Shown here piece after piece: positions 1 through 12,674 of a stretch of 64,000 bases of DNA (positions within the stretch are counted from its first letter, which is position 1; each line of letters begins with the position of its first letter). The position numbers and the translations under genes are program-made. The notes under the pieces were generated by a model that saw only the letters and a program-made list of their open reading frames with translations, was not told the DNA's origin and did not search any database. The stretch is from Metallyticus violacea (lineage: Eukaryota > Arthropoda > Insecta > Mantodea > Metallyticidae): contig CM060833.1 in NCBI GenBank assembly GCA_030762175.1, positions 70,012,001 through 70,076,000 on the forward strand, written 5' to 3'.

Positions 1-1590
1 ATGATATTTTGAAAACGCAATTAAGCGAGTATATATGTACGGAAAAATGTGATAAATTTTAAATACAAGAAAGTAAAGTTTATAGTTACAAAGTCTCTCG
101 AAACATTATACATAATCCTTAGTTATTTAAATGACCAGGCTGAGCCTATAACTCTAAGATATTTTTTCATCAGTGGCAGCTTTTCCTATTTGGAGTTTCC
201 ATTTGGGTTGTTTCGAATCATTTTTTACCTGGTTATCGTAGTTGCCTGCTACAATTCACACAATTCCGTTTTTTCACTGACTTTTTGAGCTACTTATTTT
301 TAGAGCATTTATATTTTTCTTTAATAAAACGCTAACTTTCACCAAAACGAGTTCCACTGTGGGCAAAATGACGTCATAACAACTGATTACTTATCAAGAA
401 ACCTCTTCGGAGTATCTACCTTGTGCCGATTTTTGCACTCACTCGTCTACTCGGATCAATGTTTAACCTCCGTCCTTTTCCTCCTGACATAGAAATGACC
501 TCATATTAGAAGTGTTCGCTTATTGGCTGACACTCCTAGTTTGGTCTTGCTAGGCATCCTAGTTTTCTTCTCAGCAGATGTAGTCAAGACGCTACAGAAG
601 TGGAGGTAATTTTCGGGCTATGTAATTAGATATTTCTAAGGAACCTCTTAATTGTGTATCATAGTGACCAGGTATCAAGGTACTAAGGTATAAAAAATTT
701 GTGTTTTATAATGTATTTCTTTTAAATTTCGTGATTTTCTTAATACAAATACTTCCATTTTTGATATTTGTAATGTTTTATCAGGTGATTTTAAGGACAT
801 TATGTAATGTATTTAAAACGAAGTTGCCTAAGCAATTAAGAAGTCATCTTTTTTTTTTATACATTTTATTATTTTGTTATTTGGGTATGAAGGCAAGTAG
901 TATGTAAGTTAATAAATTATTATTTCTTTGCTCAAAACTTAATGTAACGTGACATTTAAATGGGTCGTCAATGTCTTTACAATTTATTGTAAAGGATCTT
1001 GTTTCAATCTTTTTAATAGGTTAATCAATATATAATTTATTGCGTTTCATTGTTGTTGTACATTTAGTTCATGTTATACCAAGAATTATCATTTTGAATT
1101 TTATAATCATCATTTTTGAGCATGCTATAATAATCATGTGTGAAGTATATTAACGATTTCGATTTTAATAGTATCCTTGAATTTTGTTAAACTATCCTCA
1201 TCCTGCACTATTGAGCCCCTTTCCCGAGTACCTTTAGGGGTTATGTTTGCAGTACATTACATAGATAAACTCTTGAAATATCAACAAAAGGATATTGGTA
1301 ACTTTATTGAAATTAATGGGGCAGATGTATCAACCTCTTGTCACACCGCGAACGCTTTCATTGGTATTCCTAATTTTTCCCTTGGAACTTAACATTGGGG
1401 AAAAGCCCAACAAACCAATACATTTGTAGTGATTCTAATATTGATATTTTGGAATCAAAATTCCAACTCCAACTATTCGGAGTAGTTGAAAAGTTTTAGT
1501 TCTGACGTTTAATGACCCAAAAATGGAAACCCCAATTATATATATATAAATAAAAATAAAGTAACACTATTAACAATGTAACAAATTAAC
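1..1590. other. AT-rich stretch without a recognisable gene
   Basis: Frames here are short (the longest is 79 codons at 49-288), hydrophobic and of no recognised family, so I read none as a gene. The one clear motif is a perfect palindromic CRE, TGACGTCA, at 369-376, within a locally less AT-rich stretch at about 340-560. There is no TATA box or transcription start that I can tie to it. Confidence 0.6.
369..376. promoter_or_regulatory. Perfect CRE/ATF palindrome
   Basis: TGACGTCA is the full symmetrical site bound by CREB/ATF-type bZIP factors. The match is seen directly. Function is only a possibility, because no gene is recognised nearby and an 8-mer can occur by chance in 64 kb. Confidence 0.25.
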
Positions 1591-1592
1591 AG

Positions 1593-1764
1593 TAATTATA
1601 ACAGCAGAAAAGGATAAAACACTAAGAAAAAGTCACACATGAAATCGCTATATTTCGGACTCGTGGAGTCCTTCTATGTCAAGAAGACAAGTCTTCTTGT
1701 CCCTTGTCTTCTTGTCATAGAAGTGACTTTTTCTTAGTGCTTTATCCTGTTTTGCTGTTATAAT

Positions 1765-1768
<4 letters not shown>
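1593..1768. repeat. Foldback (hairpin) element with nested inverted arms
   Basis: Two outer arms of about 44 bp (1593-1636 and 1723-1768) are near-perfect reverse complements. An inner pair, 1671-1691 and 1703-1723, is also inverted with a single mismatch and leaves a loop of about 11 nt. Only the left side carries an extra ~35 nt (about 1637-1670). In reverse complement this resembles, from memory, the motif near the 3' end of Penelope-like retroelements; that link is weak. The structure fits a foldback or MITE-like element, or an inverted-tandem retroelement end. It is followed directly by a TA/TG microsatellite. Confidence 0.7.

Positions 1769-1815
<47 letters not shown>
1763..1815. repeat. 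(TA)n(TG)n microsatellite
   Basis: A short TA run passes into about 21 uninterrupted TG units. It abuts the right arm of the foldback element, suggesting the repeat grew from the element's AT-rich end. Confidence 0.95.
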
Positions 1816-1818
<3 letters not shown>

Positions 1819-2990
1819 TTGTCACTTAGTGCGACAATAAACGCTGAAGGCAAACTGTGGTACTGATTATTAAAACTCATAACTCAAAGGAAAAATAAAT
1901 AAAGTAAAAAAGCTAAATTTATTTTTATATAATTTCACCGAAGATGATAAAACAACTATGGAATGAGAGAAACAGAAGTGTACTAAAGCCTCTTTGTTAG
2001 CCACAAATTCCATAACTAGCCGCAGGGAATCCGGCCGTGCTGTGTCGCCCTAGATAATGACAAATATAAACATGAATGAATTAAAAAAAAGATGGAAAGA
2101 CAGAAGCGCGACATGAAAAAAAGCGGCCGGAAGGCTGAAATTGGAAGTTACCCAGGCAAGCCTTAGAACGAAACGTCAGCAGCGCTCTTTGGAGCTTTTT
2201 GAGGAAACGCAGATTTATCGACTGTCACCGCCTCTGCGGGAAGCAGAATATAACAACTCCAAACAAAGCAACATGCAGTACAACGTGTAACAATGTGAGA
2301 AAGTAACACGGAAAACTAAACCTTGCGGGACGTATTTTCTTTTGTTTGGTACAGGGTAAGGAGATGTAGGGCTGAAAATTACGTCACAGTTTGCTGATGA
2401 GAAGGAAACACCTTCTCTGTCAACAAAAGCGCGGCAGGAAGGGACAACAGGTTTAATTTACCAAACAAAGGAATTTATTTTAAGCTAGGCCATGGCCCAG
2501 CCCATTCATTTACCAACTAAAATGAAAGGCTTATTAGCTATTCCAAGATTTTAAATATGCTGTCAAACAGAGATTTTCTAACTGCTATATCGCTTAGGCA
2601 GAGGCTCGTACGCGCCTGCTTAGTGCATGAGCGGTACCTCTCAGTGGCAGCAGCAGCAGTAGTAGTACATTTAGTTTACTGGAATCAATATATTAACTTG
2701 CGCAGGGTTCAACGTAAGTCTTTTATAATGCACTATGTCTGTTTGATTTGATACAAATTGTTAGTTTAGACATTCCATAATAAATTACTAAACAAATATT
2801 CAATAGCTAAATAAAATACAAATAAAATATATAAAATAAAAAAGAAACATAGATAAAAAGAAATAACTTTAGGTACCACACACGCACATATAGTTGAATT
2901 CATTCAATTTGTTTCTCTCACCCCTTCTCCGTTGTCTGAACGTCACATCTTTCTCATTCCTTGCCTACCAGCAGAGCCTTCCTCTGTTCG
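1816..2990. other. No gene recognised; locally GC- and CpG-richer at 1990-2450
   Basis: The 1990-2450 stretch is richer in GC and CpG than the flanks, and an ACGTCA motif lies near 2381. A 64-codon frame at 2557-2751 has a biased arginine/alanine composition and no recognised domain. A GTAAGT donor-like hexamer near 2713 is not enough to call an exon. This could be an undetected first exon, a regulatory region or an old repeat. Confidence 0.4.
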
Positions 2991-3190
2991 ATCGGGCAAA
3001 GGATCGTGGTAGATACTTTTCTCTCCATTTTTCCATACCTTTACATTCAGTCAGTATCTGTGCCATGTTTCCCCCCTCCTCACAGATGAGGTAACTTCTC
3101 GGCTCGGCAATCTTAATCATTCGCCTTACCCTATTCTGACCTATGCGAGCTCCTGCTGTCTAGTTAGATTGGCCCCTGTTTTGATATACT
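2990..3190 (-). pseudogene. Possible non-LTR retrotransposon ORF2 C-terminal remnant
   Basis: On the minus strand, broken frames read like the end of a jockey/R1/CR1-type ORF2. First comes an arginine-rich RQQELA..VRIG segment, resembling the usual R..E..L.RLRIGH motif. About 15 residues later, across a frame change, comes ICEEGGNMAQILTECKGMEK, resembling the terminal Cys/His-type motif C.C..E.T.EHIL.EC. Stops interrupt it and the histidine is replaced. No reverse transcriptase domain is visible. The call rests on short motif likeness only. Confidence 0.3.
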
Positions 3191-4359
3191 GCTCCAAAGA
3201 TTTTAGCCCCGATTAGACTTCTAGCGAGATCACCTCCCTACATTGCGCACTTATCTACTGCCTTTCTATATCCCCCAAGCAGTTCTTAACCTTCCTCTAT
3301 GCCCTCTTTGCATTCCCCTGACCCACTATCCTAGTGGAACCAGCTCTGCAGTTTGTAGTCCCTTTCTTAATTTGAATGCCCATACCATGTTCCTTCCCAA
3401 ATCTAGTTGTTTATGGTAGTACAATGTTCTAAATAAAGTTTGGATTTCATGAATAATTCACAGTAAATACTTTAAAATTCTATCAGAAATGTTGAATTTT
3501 ATTCGAAATACATTTTTAAAAATGCCATTAACATTATTATATGGGTTGCTTTTATTCGTTGTCCTTTCTTGACAATTTATTATTTCAAAATATAAACTAG
3601 AAAGGGTACTGTATCCCTTATCATTGGACTATCGTTTAAATAGAGAGTAATCAACGTATAAAGGACACGGTAAGTATGTAAGTATAATACATTCTTTAAA
3701 ATAACTTCATAATTTCATATTATTTTAATAAAAATTGATACCTTCTAAAAATTTTTGTATTTTAATATTGCCTGCAAAAACATACCATTAAAGTAAGATT
3801 TTTCTGAAATTGTTCACACGTTATCATAGATAATATATTGCATAATAATAAAATATAAGTATTAAGTTAATCAAATGACATGAACTATTTTATGATTCAT
3901 TTTTATGTTTATTAAAGCAGTCTGAATCACTTAGAAATATAGTTCTGAGTATTTCATGCAAATTGTCATTAAATTAGTAATTTTCTTATAAATTTATATT
4001 TCAAATTATTGCGTTTAAAATTGAAATTCTGATTCTTAAAGCTGTTTTAATCTATAATTTAAGAAGCTCACATTAATATGTTGAGTTTCGAGGGGAAAAA
4101 AAAAAACTCTGTTTTACTGTCATGGTAAAATAATTTAAAATAGTTGTGTTCAATTTTTGACTGTTTTACATTTTTATAAGATATTGAAAGATGAATCCGG
4201 AAGATTCAATATACGAAATTAATTAAAAGAAAATGCATAATTATCATAATTTTATACAGGATGGAAATGAATTATGTACCATAAATTTATTGGCGTTTCC
4301 ATGCTATAAATAAAAAATAAATTCTAATATCAATTTGGTCGTTCACGTGTTATCTGGTC
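3190..4359. other. AT-rich stretch, nothing recognised
   Basis: The first 240 bases are pyrimidine-rich and moderately GC-rich and may still belong to the LINE remnant before them. The remainder is very AT-rich, with no frame, tRNA-like box or repeat that I can support. Confidence 0.5.
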
Positions 4360-4360
4360 A

Positions 4361-4405
<45 letters not shown>
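4360..4405. repeat. (ATA)n microsatellite
   Basis: About 15 uninterrupted AAT/ATA trinucleotide units, seen directly. Confidence 0.95.
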
Positions 4406-7400
4406 TCTGTGTTGTCTTTCAAAGGTGGGGGATTCATACAAACCGATTAAAATTATGGATAGCCACAGATATAGAAAATTCGCTTTGCCAATTTTTCATA
4501 ACTCGAAGTGATTTGAGGTAAATTCACCTGAAAGGTTTTATAAGCGATTTGGATTTGGATTTACAAAACCAGATTTAGCATTACTTTATCAGAAAAGATT
4601 AAAATAGCGACCAACTGTAGTTATAAACTTGTTTTGGCGTAAGGTCAAGAAAACGAAATCTACAATTAGTGCACTTATAAATTTACTAATTAACCATGCA
4701 GCATATTAAGCCTGTCATGTGTTTTGAAATAACACATTTATTTTCTGGATAATTCTAAGAGATACAGAAAAAGTCATTTAAATCTTTTTGTTTCCCTTAT
4801 TAAGCCCTATTACTGTTTTATTTATGATACTGAATTACATTCCACTCTGGACGCTAATGCCATCTTAATAAAGAGATTAGCCTTTTAGAGTCGTTTTCGA
4901 ATACATTGGGCTCGATGTGAGCACTAGGTGTGTCGATTTCTGCAACCAAGATTTCTTGCACAAAATATAAAGAAATGTACGAAACCTGTTGCTACAACAT
5001 AGAGCTGAGATACGATTACATGGTTACCATTGGTTCAAACTTTTGTGGACAAATTTGTTTTATGAATTCTACAAAAATACTTTTCACATATTTCTGTCTG
5101 CCGTATTAATTCCATTTTAGCGTGGCGATGTTCTATTTTTTCATTGTGTCTTAGCGATGTTGACCCATCTGTATTTCGCATTATACAAAGGCTAACTTTC
5201 TTTCTGAATTACTTATTACTGCGATAAAATGGAAATTCAAATCTTTTCAAAGTAAGGATGAGGTCCATCCACTTCTGACGATCACTGGAAAAGCATTTTT
5301 ACTTAGCACAAAGAGCTCCTGTTCAAAAATGTATATTTACTTTTAGAAGAGATAGAATGATAGACAACATTGTTTGTGTAAACTTTGTGATCTGCAGGTA
5401 CTTCTCTTCAAATGTTTAACAAGCTTCCGGGTGCTTCCTTAAACTTTTCTGAAGTCAAATTTCGTCATAACTTAGCAAATTCTTCATAACTTTGTTAAAA
5501 AGCAAACTGGAAAATATTGTTTCAAGCGCAGGAGTTAAAAAAAAAAATGCATAGTTAGCAAGAATTGTTAAACTACTAAGTAATTATGTACCAATAGCGC
5601 ACGAACCAAAGGTATCTGAAACGTTAAATGGATCAATCCCATATTTATAATAAAATATTACAAATGAAAGTAAATATAGCCAATAATTGAAGTAAAGAAT
5701 AATAACATTTCATTTCTTGATTCTGCATCTTAATAGCTCGTTTATCAAGCAACTGACAATGACATAAACTCTAAAGCAGTTTTCCAAGTGTATAGTTTAT
5801 CTGCACATGAGAGTTTTCGCAGATACTTAGAGAGGTTTCGCAAAAATACCGATTATAAGTGAAAATCTTTTAAGATGTGAATTAGTACTGTAAATATTGT
5901 CAAATTACATGAAATTTATAATACAAATATTACACAACAAGTTTTATCTTACTTTTCATAATTTTAAAGGTCAAAACATTACTACAAACGGTTTTTAGTG
6001 TCATTTTAAATAACTTAAATATGTTTTTATTAAAACATGGTATTTATCTGCAAATACCAATTATATCTAATAAATACACACAAATTATTAATTTGTTTCA
6101 TTAACACATTTTCTTTAACTATTTTTTCGGAACTTTAGAAATAGAATAAGAATGACTTCTTTTAAAATACCAATATTTGAACTAGTACATCACAAATACA
6201 AATTCTAAAATGGTCATAATTATGCACTGTTTATTGTGCATTTATCTTGCACGTCATCGAGCCCGTTTAAAGTTTTCCGGTGCATGTTTACTTGGTGATT
6301 AATCTTCACCTGGAGCGCTGTAATCTGAGCCAAATTTAAATATTCGCCGAATTACGTCATATCTCATTAGTATCTTAGCAACGAACTTCCCCACTCCCAG
6401 CTGCCGAGTCCCCTGTGCAGCACCAAACTGCTGAAACCTCTTCTAAAGCGTTAACCCTTCCAGCAAAGTGTTTCGTTTAAAACACATTGGTTCCAATGTT
6501 TTAGTCAAATTCTAAATTTTATCACTGCAAGGATCTTTTTCTCTTTTTAAATAAACTATATCTTATAAACTATATTCATAATTCCTGGAAGTTTTTAAAT
6601 TTTTCATAAATGGGCAACAATCAAAAGGATAGGGCATTCCGAGCAATCAAATTTTAAAAATTCTCATTAAGTGCTTTAGCATAAATTTTCTGTACAGAGT
6701 GTTAATGAACTACATTGTAAATATTTTGGATAGAGGTTATGGACAAGCGATTTGAGATAAGGAAAAAATAGGCACTTTATGAAGATTTTCTGTCTAGTTA
6801 TTAGTTACATTCTGCTTATTACTAGCGTAGTTTTTTTTAAAAGGATTACAAAATAATTATTATTCCTGGAGTTACTGAAATTCCTTTTTATTTGTTATAC
6901 CAGTTATGTCGTTTTGTTAAGATTAGAAGCTATTATTGTTTTAATATTTCAAATATTTCAAATATTTCATTAGCCCTATAATAGGATTTAATGTTATTTT
7001 ACATTAAATCTTCTCTCGTGTTTCATATACATTGAGAAACCATTTACATACTTTGTATCCCTTATTTCTCCAAATTTTCTCCATTTTCCTTAACCTGATA
7101 GGATGTAACGAGAGGGCAACTCATTTAAGTGGTTTATATATCTAATCTGGGCAAACTATAGCTTTCTTATTGTATGAAAACGGACATGTCTTATCTCTTT
7201 GTGTGAATATTAAATCACTACAGAATAGCTACAACATTCTCCATATGATTTCTATTGTTGAAGAAGGCTATTGAAAACTCATCTATTATACAGGAGTGTC
7301 ATTATTCTGAACACTTTTAGCATTTTTTATTATTTTCAATCTTACTGGACAGGCGCATACTATGGTATGCTGAGTCAATAATTTCGTTTTTACTTTTTGT

Positions 7401-7680
7401 TGATGCTTTTATTACATAGTTATTACCTTAAAAATGGAACATGCTACATTCTATATAAAATAAGAAATAGGTTTCAGAAATATTATTCAATGTATTCCAT
7501 CTTTGTGCAGCAGTGACATAATGTATCATGCATTCTATTACAACCAATCGAGAATGCATCTTCCTCAAAAGGGCAAATATAGTCATCATTGTTGTTGTAG
7601 TCGGCAGCTGTCTTTGGTGAATTGAAGATCTGTGTAGTGTGAGTTGAAAGGTTATTATTGAAAACAATGCCTTTAATCGC
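4406..7680. other. Long AT-rich stretch without a recognised gene
   Basis: No frame of note and no repeat shared with the rest of the window. The exception is 6230-6460, which is GC-richer and holds two ACGTCAT motifs at 6251-6257 and 6354-6360, plus homeodomain-type TTTAAA and TTATTG words. It is the best candidate here for conserved non-coding sequence. Confidence 0.5.
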
Positions 7681-7689
7681 ATGAAAAGT

Positions 7690-8560
7690 TGCTGATTGGT
7701 TCCCGAGTTAAAGGAATAAAGTAACAACACTTCGTGAAGAAGGTTATTATTGCACAGATATAGCGAACAGGTTGGGCGATGACGATACAAAGTGCGTACG
7801 ATTGTTCGTAAGCGGCATGAAGAAACGGTTCCACAAAACTACTCCAAGATCTGGCAGAAAACTGAAAATGACTGCTCAAGATTGTCGTAGGATCTTCTGC
7901 CTATTTCTACTCGAAAGTGGGCATGTATCAAAAGATATAAATGTCTTGAAGACTTCACAAGAATCAGACTAAATCTATGCGAGGGAGGAGCCCAAGAAAG
8001 AAAGCATGTCTGAACCATATGCAGGGGAAGAAAGGTGTGAAGTGAACTTCAGACCCAGTTAGTGCGCGCAGGAAGACGAAACCAAAATCATTTGAAGGGT
8101 GAAAGTCAAGATCAATATCGTTGAAAGCGATGCCATTAAGTTTGTTCATCGTCCACAAGGCGATTATTGTTGCCCGAGTGCACCACCGCCATTATGAAGC
8201 ATCTGTCAGTTTCTTGGTGTAGACCAGCATGACAAGACATGGTGTCGGGTGTGTTGTAATGACAAAGAATAACTTAATGTCAAAAAATACCAAGAAGAGA
8301 TCTTACAGTTGAAAATACTGCCAATTATTCACCTTAATTTGGAGGTATCATTCAGCGGTGTCTCTTTCAGCAGGATGGTGCGAAGTGTCACACCACTAGA
8401 ATAAATACAAAATTTTCAGTGATAATCGTGTTGCTCTGCTAACTTGACTTGGTAACAGTTTCGATCTCAGTGTGATAGCACTTGTCAGAAGGCTGAAAGT
8501 TCTGGGTCGCATCAGAATTCCAACAACAAGAAAGATCTGATAAGAGTTCATCATCCACTA
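7690..8560 (+). pseudogene. Degenerate Tc1-like transposase
   Basis: Tc1 transposases are cut-and-paste enzymes with an N-terminal paired-like helix-turn-helix DNA-binding region and a DD34E catalytic domain. Here 7725-7960 reads VTTLREEGYYCTDIANRLG followed by a basic, SGRK-containing stretch, which is the usual N-terminal HTH pattern. At 8362-8400 the frame reads LFQQDGAKCHTTR, matching the conserved QQD.A..HTAR motif with the second catalytic Asp at 8374-8376. An RP.G.Y segment lies between them. Many stops and frame changes separate the pieces, and no clear WPP.SPDLNPIE block remains. Terminal inverted repeats were not found. It is clearly inactive and old. Confidence 0.7.
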
Positions 8561-8587
8561 TGAATTAGGATGAACATACAAGATCTC

Positions 8588-9062
8588 CGATGTTCTCTGA
8601 CGTACTAGAGGGAGCCGGGCCGGACTTGATTCGAGCCCCTCCCGGAAGGGAGTTGTCCGGATTGGGTTGGACTCGGTTTGGCAGTGGACCCGTCACTCAC
8701 GGGGAATTGAGGACCTACGATGGCGGCGTGTCCCAGGGAAGTGCCTAAGGCGTGCACCCTGGGGGCCGGTGCGCCGGAATCGCCGTTGTTGGTAGGGAGG
8801 GTGGTGGCTACCTTAATACTGGGGTGACTCACCTCTTAAATACGAGGAGGTCTAAGCTAGTATGACCTATCCACCAGTGAGAATCTGGAAGCTAAGGGAA
8901 CTTAGCGCGCCTGGGCGACGCAATCGTCTGCAGCCGAAAGGCGGGTCGGTTTAGGAAACAAGGTACCGTCCTAATGCAAAAACCCACGGGTGGCACAGAC
9001 CTCTGTGTTGCACCCCTGGACCCAGGGCTTAGTAAACCCGACGCACCTGTTTGATGGTTACC
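8588..9062. repeat. GC-rich inserted block, unidentified repeat
   Basis: About 475 bp with far higher GC and CpG content than either flank and abrupt edges. It contains direct GGGCCGG, CTCCCGG and GGCGGGTCGG words and a B-box-like GATTCGAGCCC at about 8628. Frames on both strands are under 80 codons. Such a block could be the 5' UTR of a non-LTR retrotransposon or a SINE. CpG retention suggests it is young or hypomethylated relative to the decayed Tc1 copy next to it. No target-site duplication was found. Confidence 0.5.
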
Positions 9063-9261
9063 ATGAACCGAGAATAGAAACAATGATTAATTTAGAAGGA
9101 GATCATCAAAATATTAATAAACATCGTTTTAATAACCAAATACGAAACAGTACAAAAATGTCACTTTTAAAAACTATTGTTCTGTAGAGTAATTAATCTG
9201 AAATTTTAATTTTGTTTGGTACATTAATGAACATTACAACATGTTTCTCTGATTTTCATGA

Positions 9262-9284
9262 TTTTTTTTTTTTTTTTTTTTTTT
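9262..9284. repeat. Poly(T) run
   Basis: 23 uninterrupted T residues. It could be the reverse-complement poly(A) tail of an old retroposed sequence, but nothing recognisable adjoins it. Confidence 0.9.
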
Positions 9285-12200
9285 GCAATTATTAGGAAAA
9301 ATTTCCAATCTATATTTATACCAAAATATCTGTTGAATATATAATTAAATAAATTTATAAAAAGTGTCCAAAATAAACGCCACGACTGTATATGAAGATC
9401 GACAACTACATATTTTTACAAGATGTCCGAAATAACTTCATCAGGAATTTCGTATATTGAGACTAATTAAATAGATAAAGTATAAAAATAATAAAGGATT
9501 AAAGAGGATGTCTTTAATAGTTGTTAAAGGGAGGTACATAGGCTCTTAACCACATATCCAACAATATCGATAAACTGGTGAATTAATTTAGAAACAAAAA
9601 CATAGATCTGGTAGCTATTATCAGCTCAGGGAAATCTGGGGACAAATTCCTTTTTGATGGATTAGGTGTACAGTACCAGCGCATTAGCTTCTCAAGAATT
9701 GTTCTAAGTTTCTGAAGATAAGAGACGAGCATTATCTACCACAATCAGGAAACCAGGATCTGCTGTTTAAGAAGTACCAACAACATCTAATTAGCATTTC
9801 AATTTCAAGCTACGATACACATCCGTTTTACAGTAGGCTAGTTGTGTGCAGTACCAATTTTAGCAAAGGAATGCCTTCGTATATCATTGCTGGCTTGCTG
9901 CGCCTGCTTGGCAGTGACTCCATCAAGTAAAACTGAAAATAAAAAAAAAATTAAAAACTTTATATTCGATTTAGTTAGAAGTGGTTGCAGTTATTACCAT
10001 GTAAATCCTTTTACGTGTCAATGTTCATTAAAATATTTTTTTATAATATTGGTATCATTAAATTGCATCATTATATAAAAGTTACGTTTTATTTCTTTAG
10101 CAAATTCCACAAAATCAATTTTATTACTGCAAAATTAAAGCGTTCAAACAAACTATAACAGCTGATATTCTGATATCTTTAGTGAAAACTATTAGTCGAT
10201 TCCATACAGGGGGAAGGAAACCTAATACATAAATTGACACTAGAAAACATTTTTAAAGAATTTTCTAAATATGACAAATGTTTATTTGTATTTTTTTTGA
10301 AAAAGTAAATCTAAACATGGGAGATTTACTCTTGCAGTTCGTTTGCCCGAAATTTCCATAGAAAGGAACAAATGAGCAAGTGCTACACTTCGTTTCTTTT
10401 AAAATTTTGGTTAAAATCCTACCTAAAGAGCCAAACATTCCAAAAATTATAAAAAATTAATTTATCATAGCCTGTTCATTTTAGAAAAAATATTTCATTA
10501 AATTTAATTTGTAAATATCTGATTTAGATAACAGCATCAATTTCACAAATAAATGTTCATTGAAAATAACATTTTAGAGAAATAAAATTGTGGGATGATC
10601 TCATACTCTAATATTTACTTTAAATTAAGCATAACAAATTATATTTACTGTATTTTACACTGTTAAAATCAAAATGATAATTTACAAAGCAAAACACTAA
10701 GCATAGCATGGTAACTAGGATAAGAAAAAATAAGCATGTGTAATTTGTCCTGGATTATGTATTGTTTTAATGAAGTACGTTTTGGCTACGATGTTATCAA
10801 TTTTAACATTTATCATTATGGAATATATGAGCAAGTTTTGCAAAAATTTCTAGGCAATAAATCCAGCTGTGTACATTTTATGAATAATTTAATACTAAAA
10901 TAGGATTCTAAACTGATTGCTGTAAGCTAAGGTATATAATATTTTAGAATATTTTAAAACTACTTCATGAAGTCAGATATAACACAAAATTTGATTTTTT
11001 TTTTCTAAAACTGTTCAAGAAAAACGTTTTATCAGAAATTTATATCATACTTAAAGGAATGACATCTGAGAGGGAATGAATTAGATTCCCTCCCACGCTG
11101 TATATGAACGAAATATTGAACTATAGCTCATTTTATTTTGGTTTATAACAATACATCGCTTTTGAATTTATTGTTAGTTGAATTTTAATATAGAAATAAA
11201 TTGTTTATTAGCCAAAATACAAAAAAATAAAAAAGTAAATATATCTTTTAGAACTTAAGAATGGTAAAATGATTCTTTTATCGTAAATATGTTTAAAGTT
11301 TTAAATAAATGCACATTATGATATAACAAATACGAAAATGTTGACTACTATTGTAGCCAAGACTGACCAAAGATTCAAATTCCAAATCGGGAGGTTAATT
11401 AGAGCACTACACATGTTGACTATTAGTATTATAAATAATTAAGTAACGGAAATCTAAAGACTTAACACTAAGTTAGATACACTCAACACAAATAAAGTAA
11501 GAACATAACAGTTCCTATTTCCGGGCGTTTGATCATAGCTTGTGATATAATTAAGGGGAGAGGGTGGTTTGTAGCTGGTGACCTCTTGTACCCCTCCCAT
11601 CTGTCATCTACAGTCAATACAAACATAACTTAGTTCCGCTCCATTCTGACTTTAGAGCTTAGAAATTCCGAAGTCTAATATTAATTGTGATGCCACTCTT
11701 CCGAAACATTTGAGATTCATATTGCTCTTTCTTACCTGACGAAAACAGGCGGAAATAAACGAAATTGCACGAATCATCTCCACAGTGTCACATACAAATA
11801 CCACACGATCTGCCTGTTAGGCAAAAGTTTTGTCCGTGAAACATGCTCATTATTTTGAATGAGATGTTAGGAAAAGCAACAACATGAAGATAATAATTTA
11901 AAGTCCGTCAAATTAATTTTCAGTCTCGTTTGTACTTCGGCGCCCTGGCTTGTTCACTTTTGCTGTCACAAGGAGAGCGTGGCATTAAGTAGTGGGAAGA
12001 GATTGTGAACAGTAACTTACGAAAGCGGGTTTAATTCCAGAATTAACCATTCCCGTATGCATCGACTACGAATAAGAAGAATGTCCTAACCAGGAAGTTT
12101 TTATTGATTAAATGTGTATAGAAAACAAAGGAGTAAAAATTGTATAATGGCATTGAGATAAAAAGAAAGTATTATAAGTAAATTAGCAGCGGTGCTTGCT

Positions 12201-12663
12201 GGTGAACAAAATTTAAGCAGAGTAGGATGGTTAAATCGGAGAAACGAAGTTGTTTTGATCCTAATCGCGTAAATGATGTCAATTATTAATAACAATAAAA
12301 TATTTAACTGAATTCACTTAGATTCATAATGTTAAAACTGTTGACCTTTGTAAGAAAAATAAGGCGTTATTTTTTTTCTAAGTTAAAACTTTTCTCGTCT
12401 TTTCAATAAAAAATTCTTGGAATATAGTTACGTTACTTTTAACAATGCATGTATATTATGTAGAGTATATGCTAATTACACAGAAAGTACCTATGTAAAA
12501 TCCTGTTTATTTATTTATTGATTATGTTTATTTGTTAAGATTCTATGCTTAACGCCTGTGCTTGTTGTGCTTAACATTTAAAAAGGATTTGTTTTTCTAA
12601 AACGTGTTTCGGGTTCCAGGAATATTTTTTTTTTTGAATTAAGTTATTGAAGGTAATTCTGAA
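9285..12663. other. AT-rich desert, nothing recognised
   Basis: More than 3 kb with no convincing frame, RNA gene or repeat. The 78-codon frame at 9842-10078 starts within non-repetitive AT-rich DNA and shows no domain. GC rises slightly at 11500-12060, where the sequence is less simple. Confidence 0.5.
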
Positions 12664-12674
12664 AAATGTACATT

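Noticed and set aside
2557..2751. 64-codon frame ending near a GTAAGT donor-like site, considered as an exon
   Set aside because: No domain, no matching acceptor side, and such hexamers are frequent by chance.
7428..7790. 120-codon minus-strand frame
   Set aside because: It overlaps the plus-strand Tc1-like HTH coding region and has no family resemblance; a shadow frame.
8605..8832. 75-codon minus-strand frame, Pro/Ser/Gly-rich
   Set aside because: Same reason: a stop-poor GC-rich repeat; no domain or start context.
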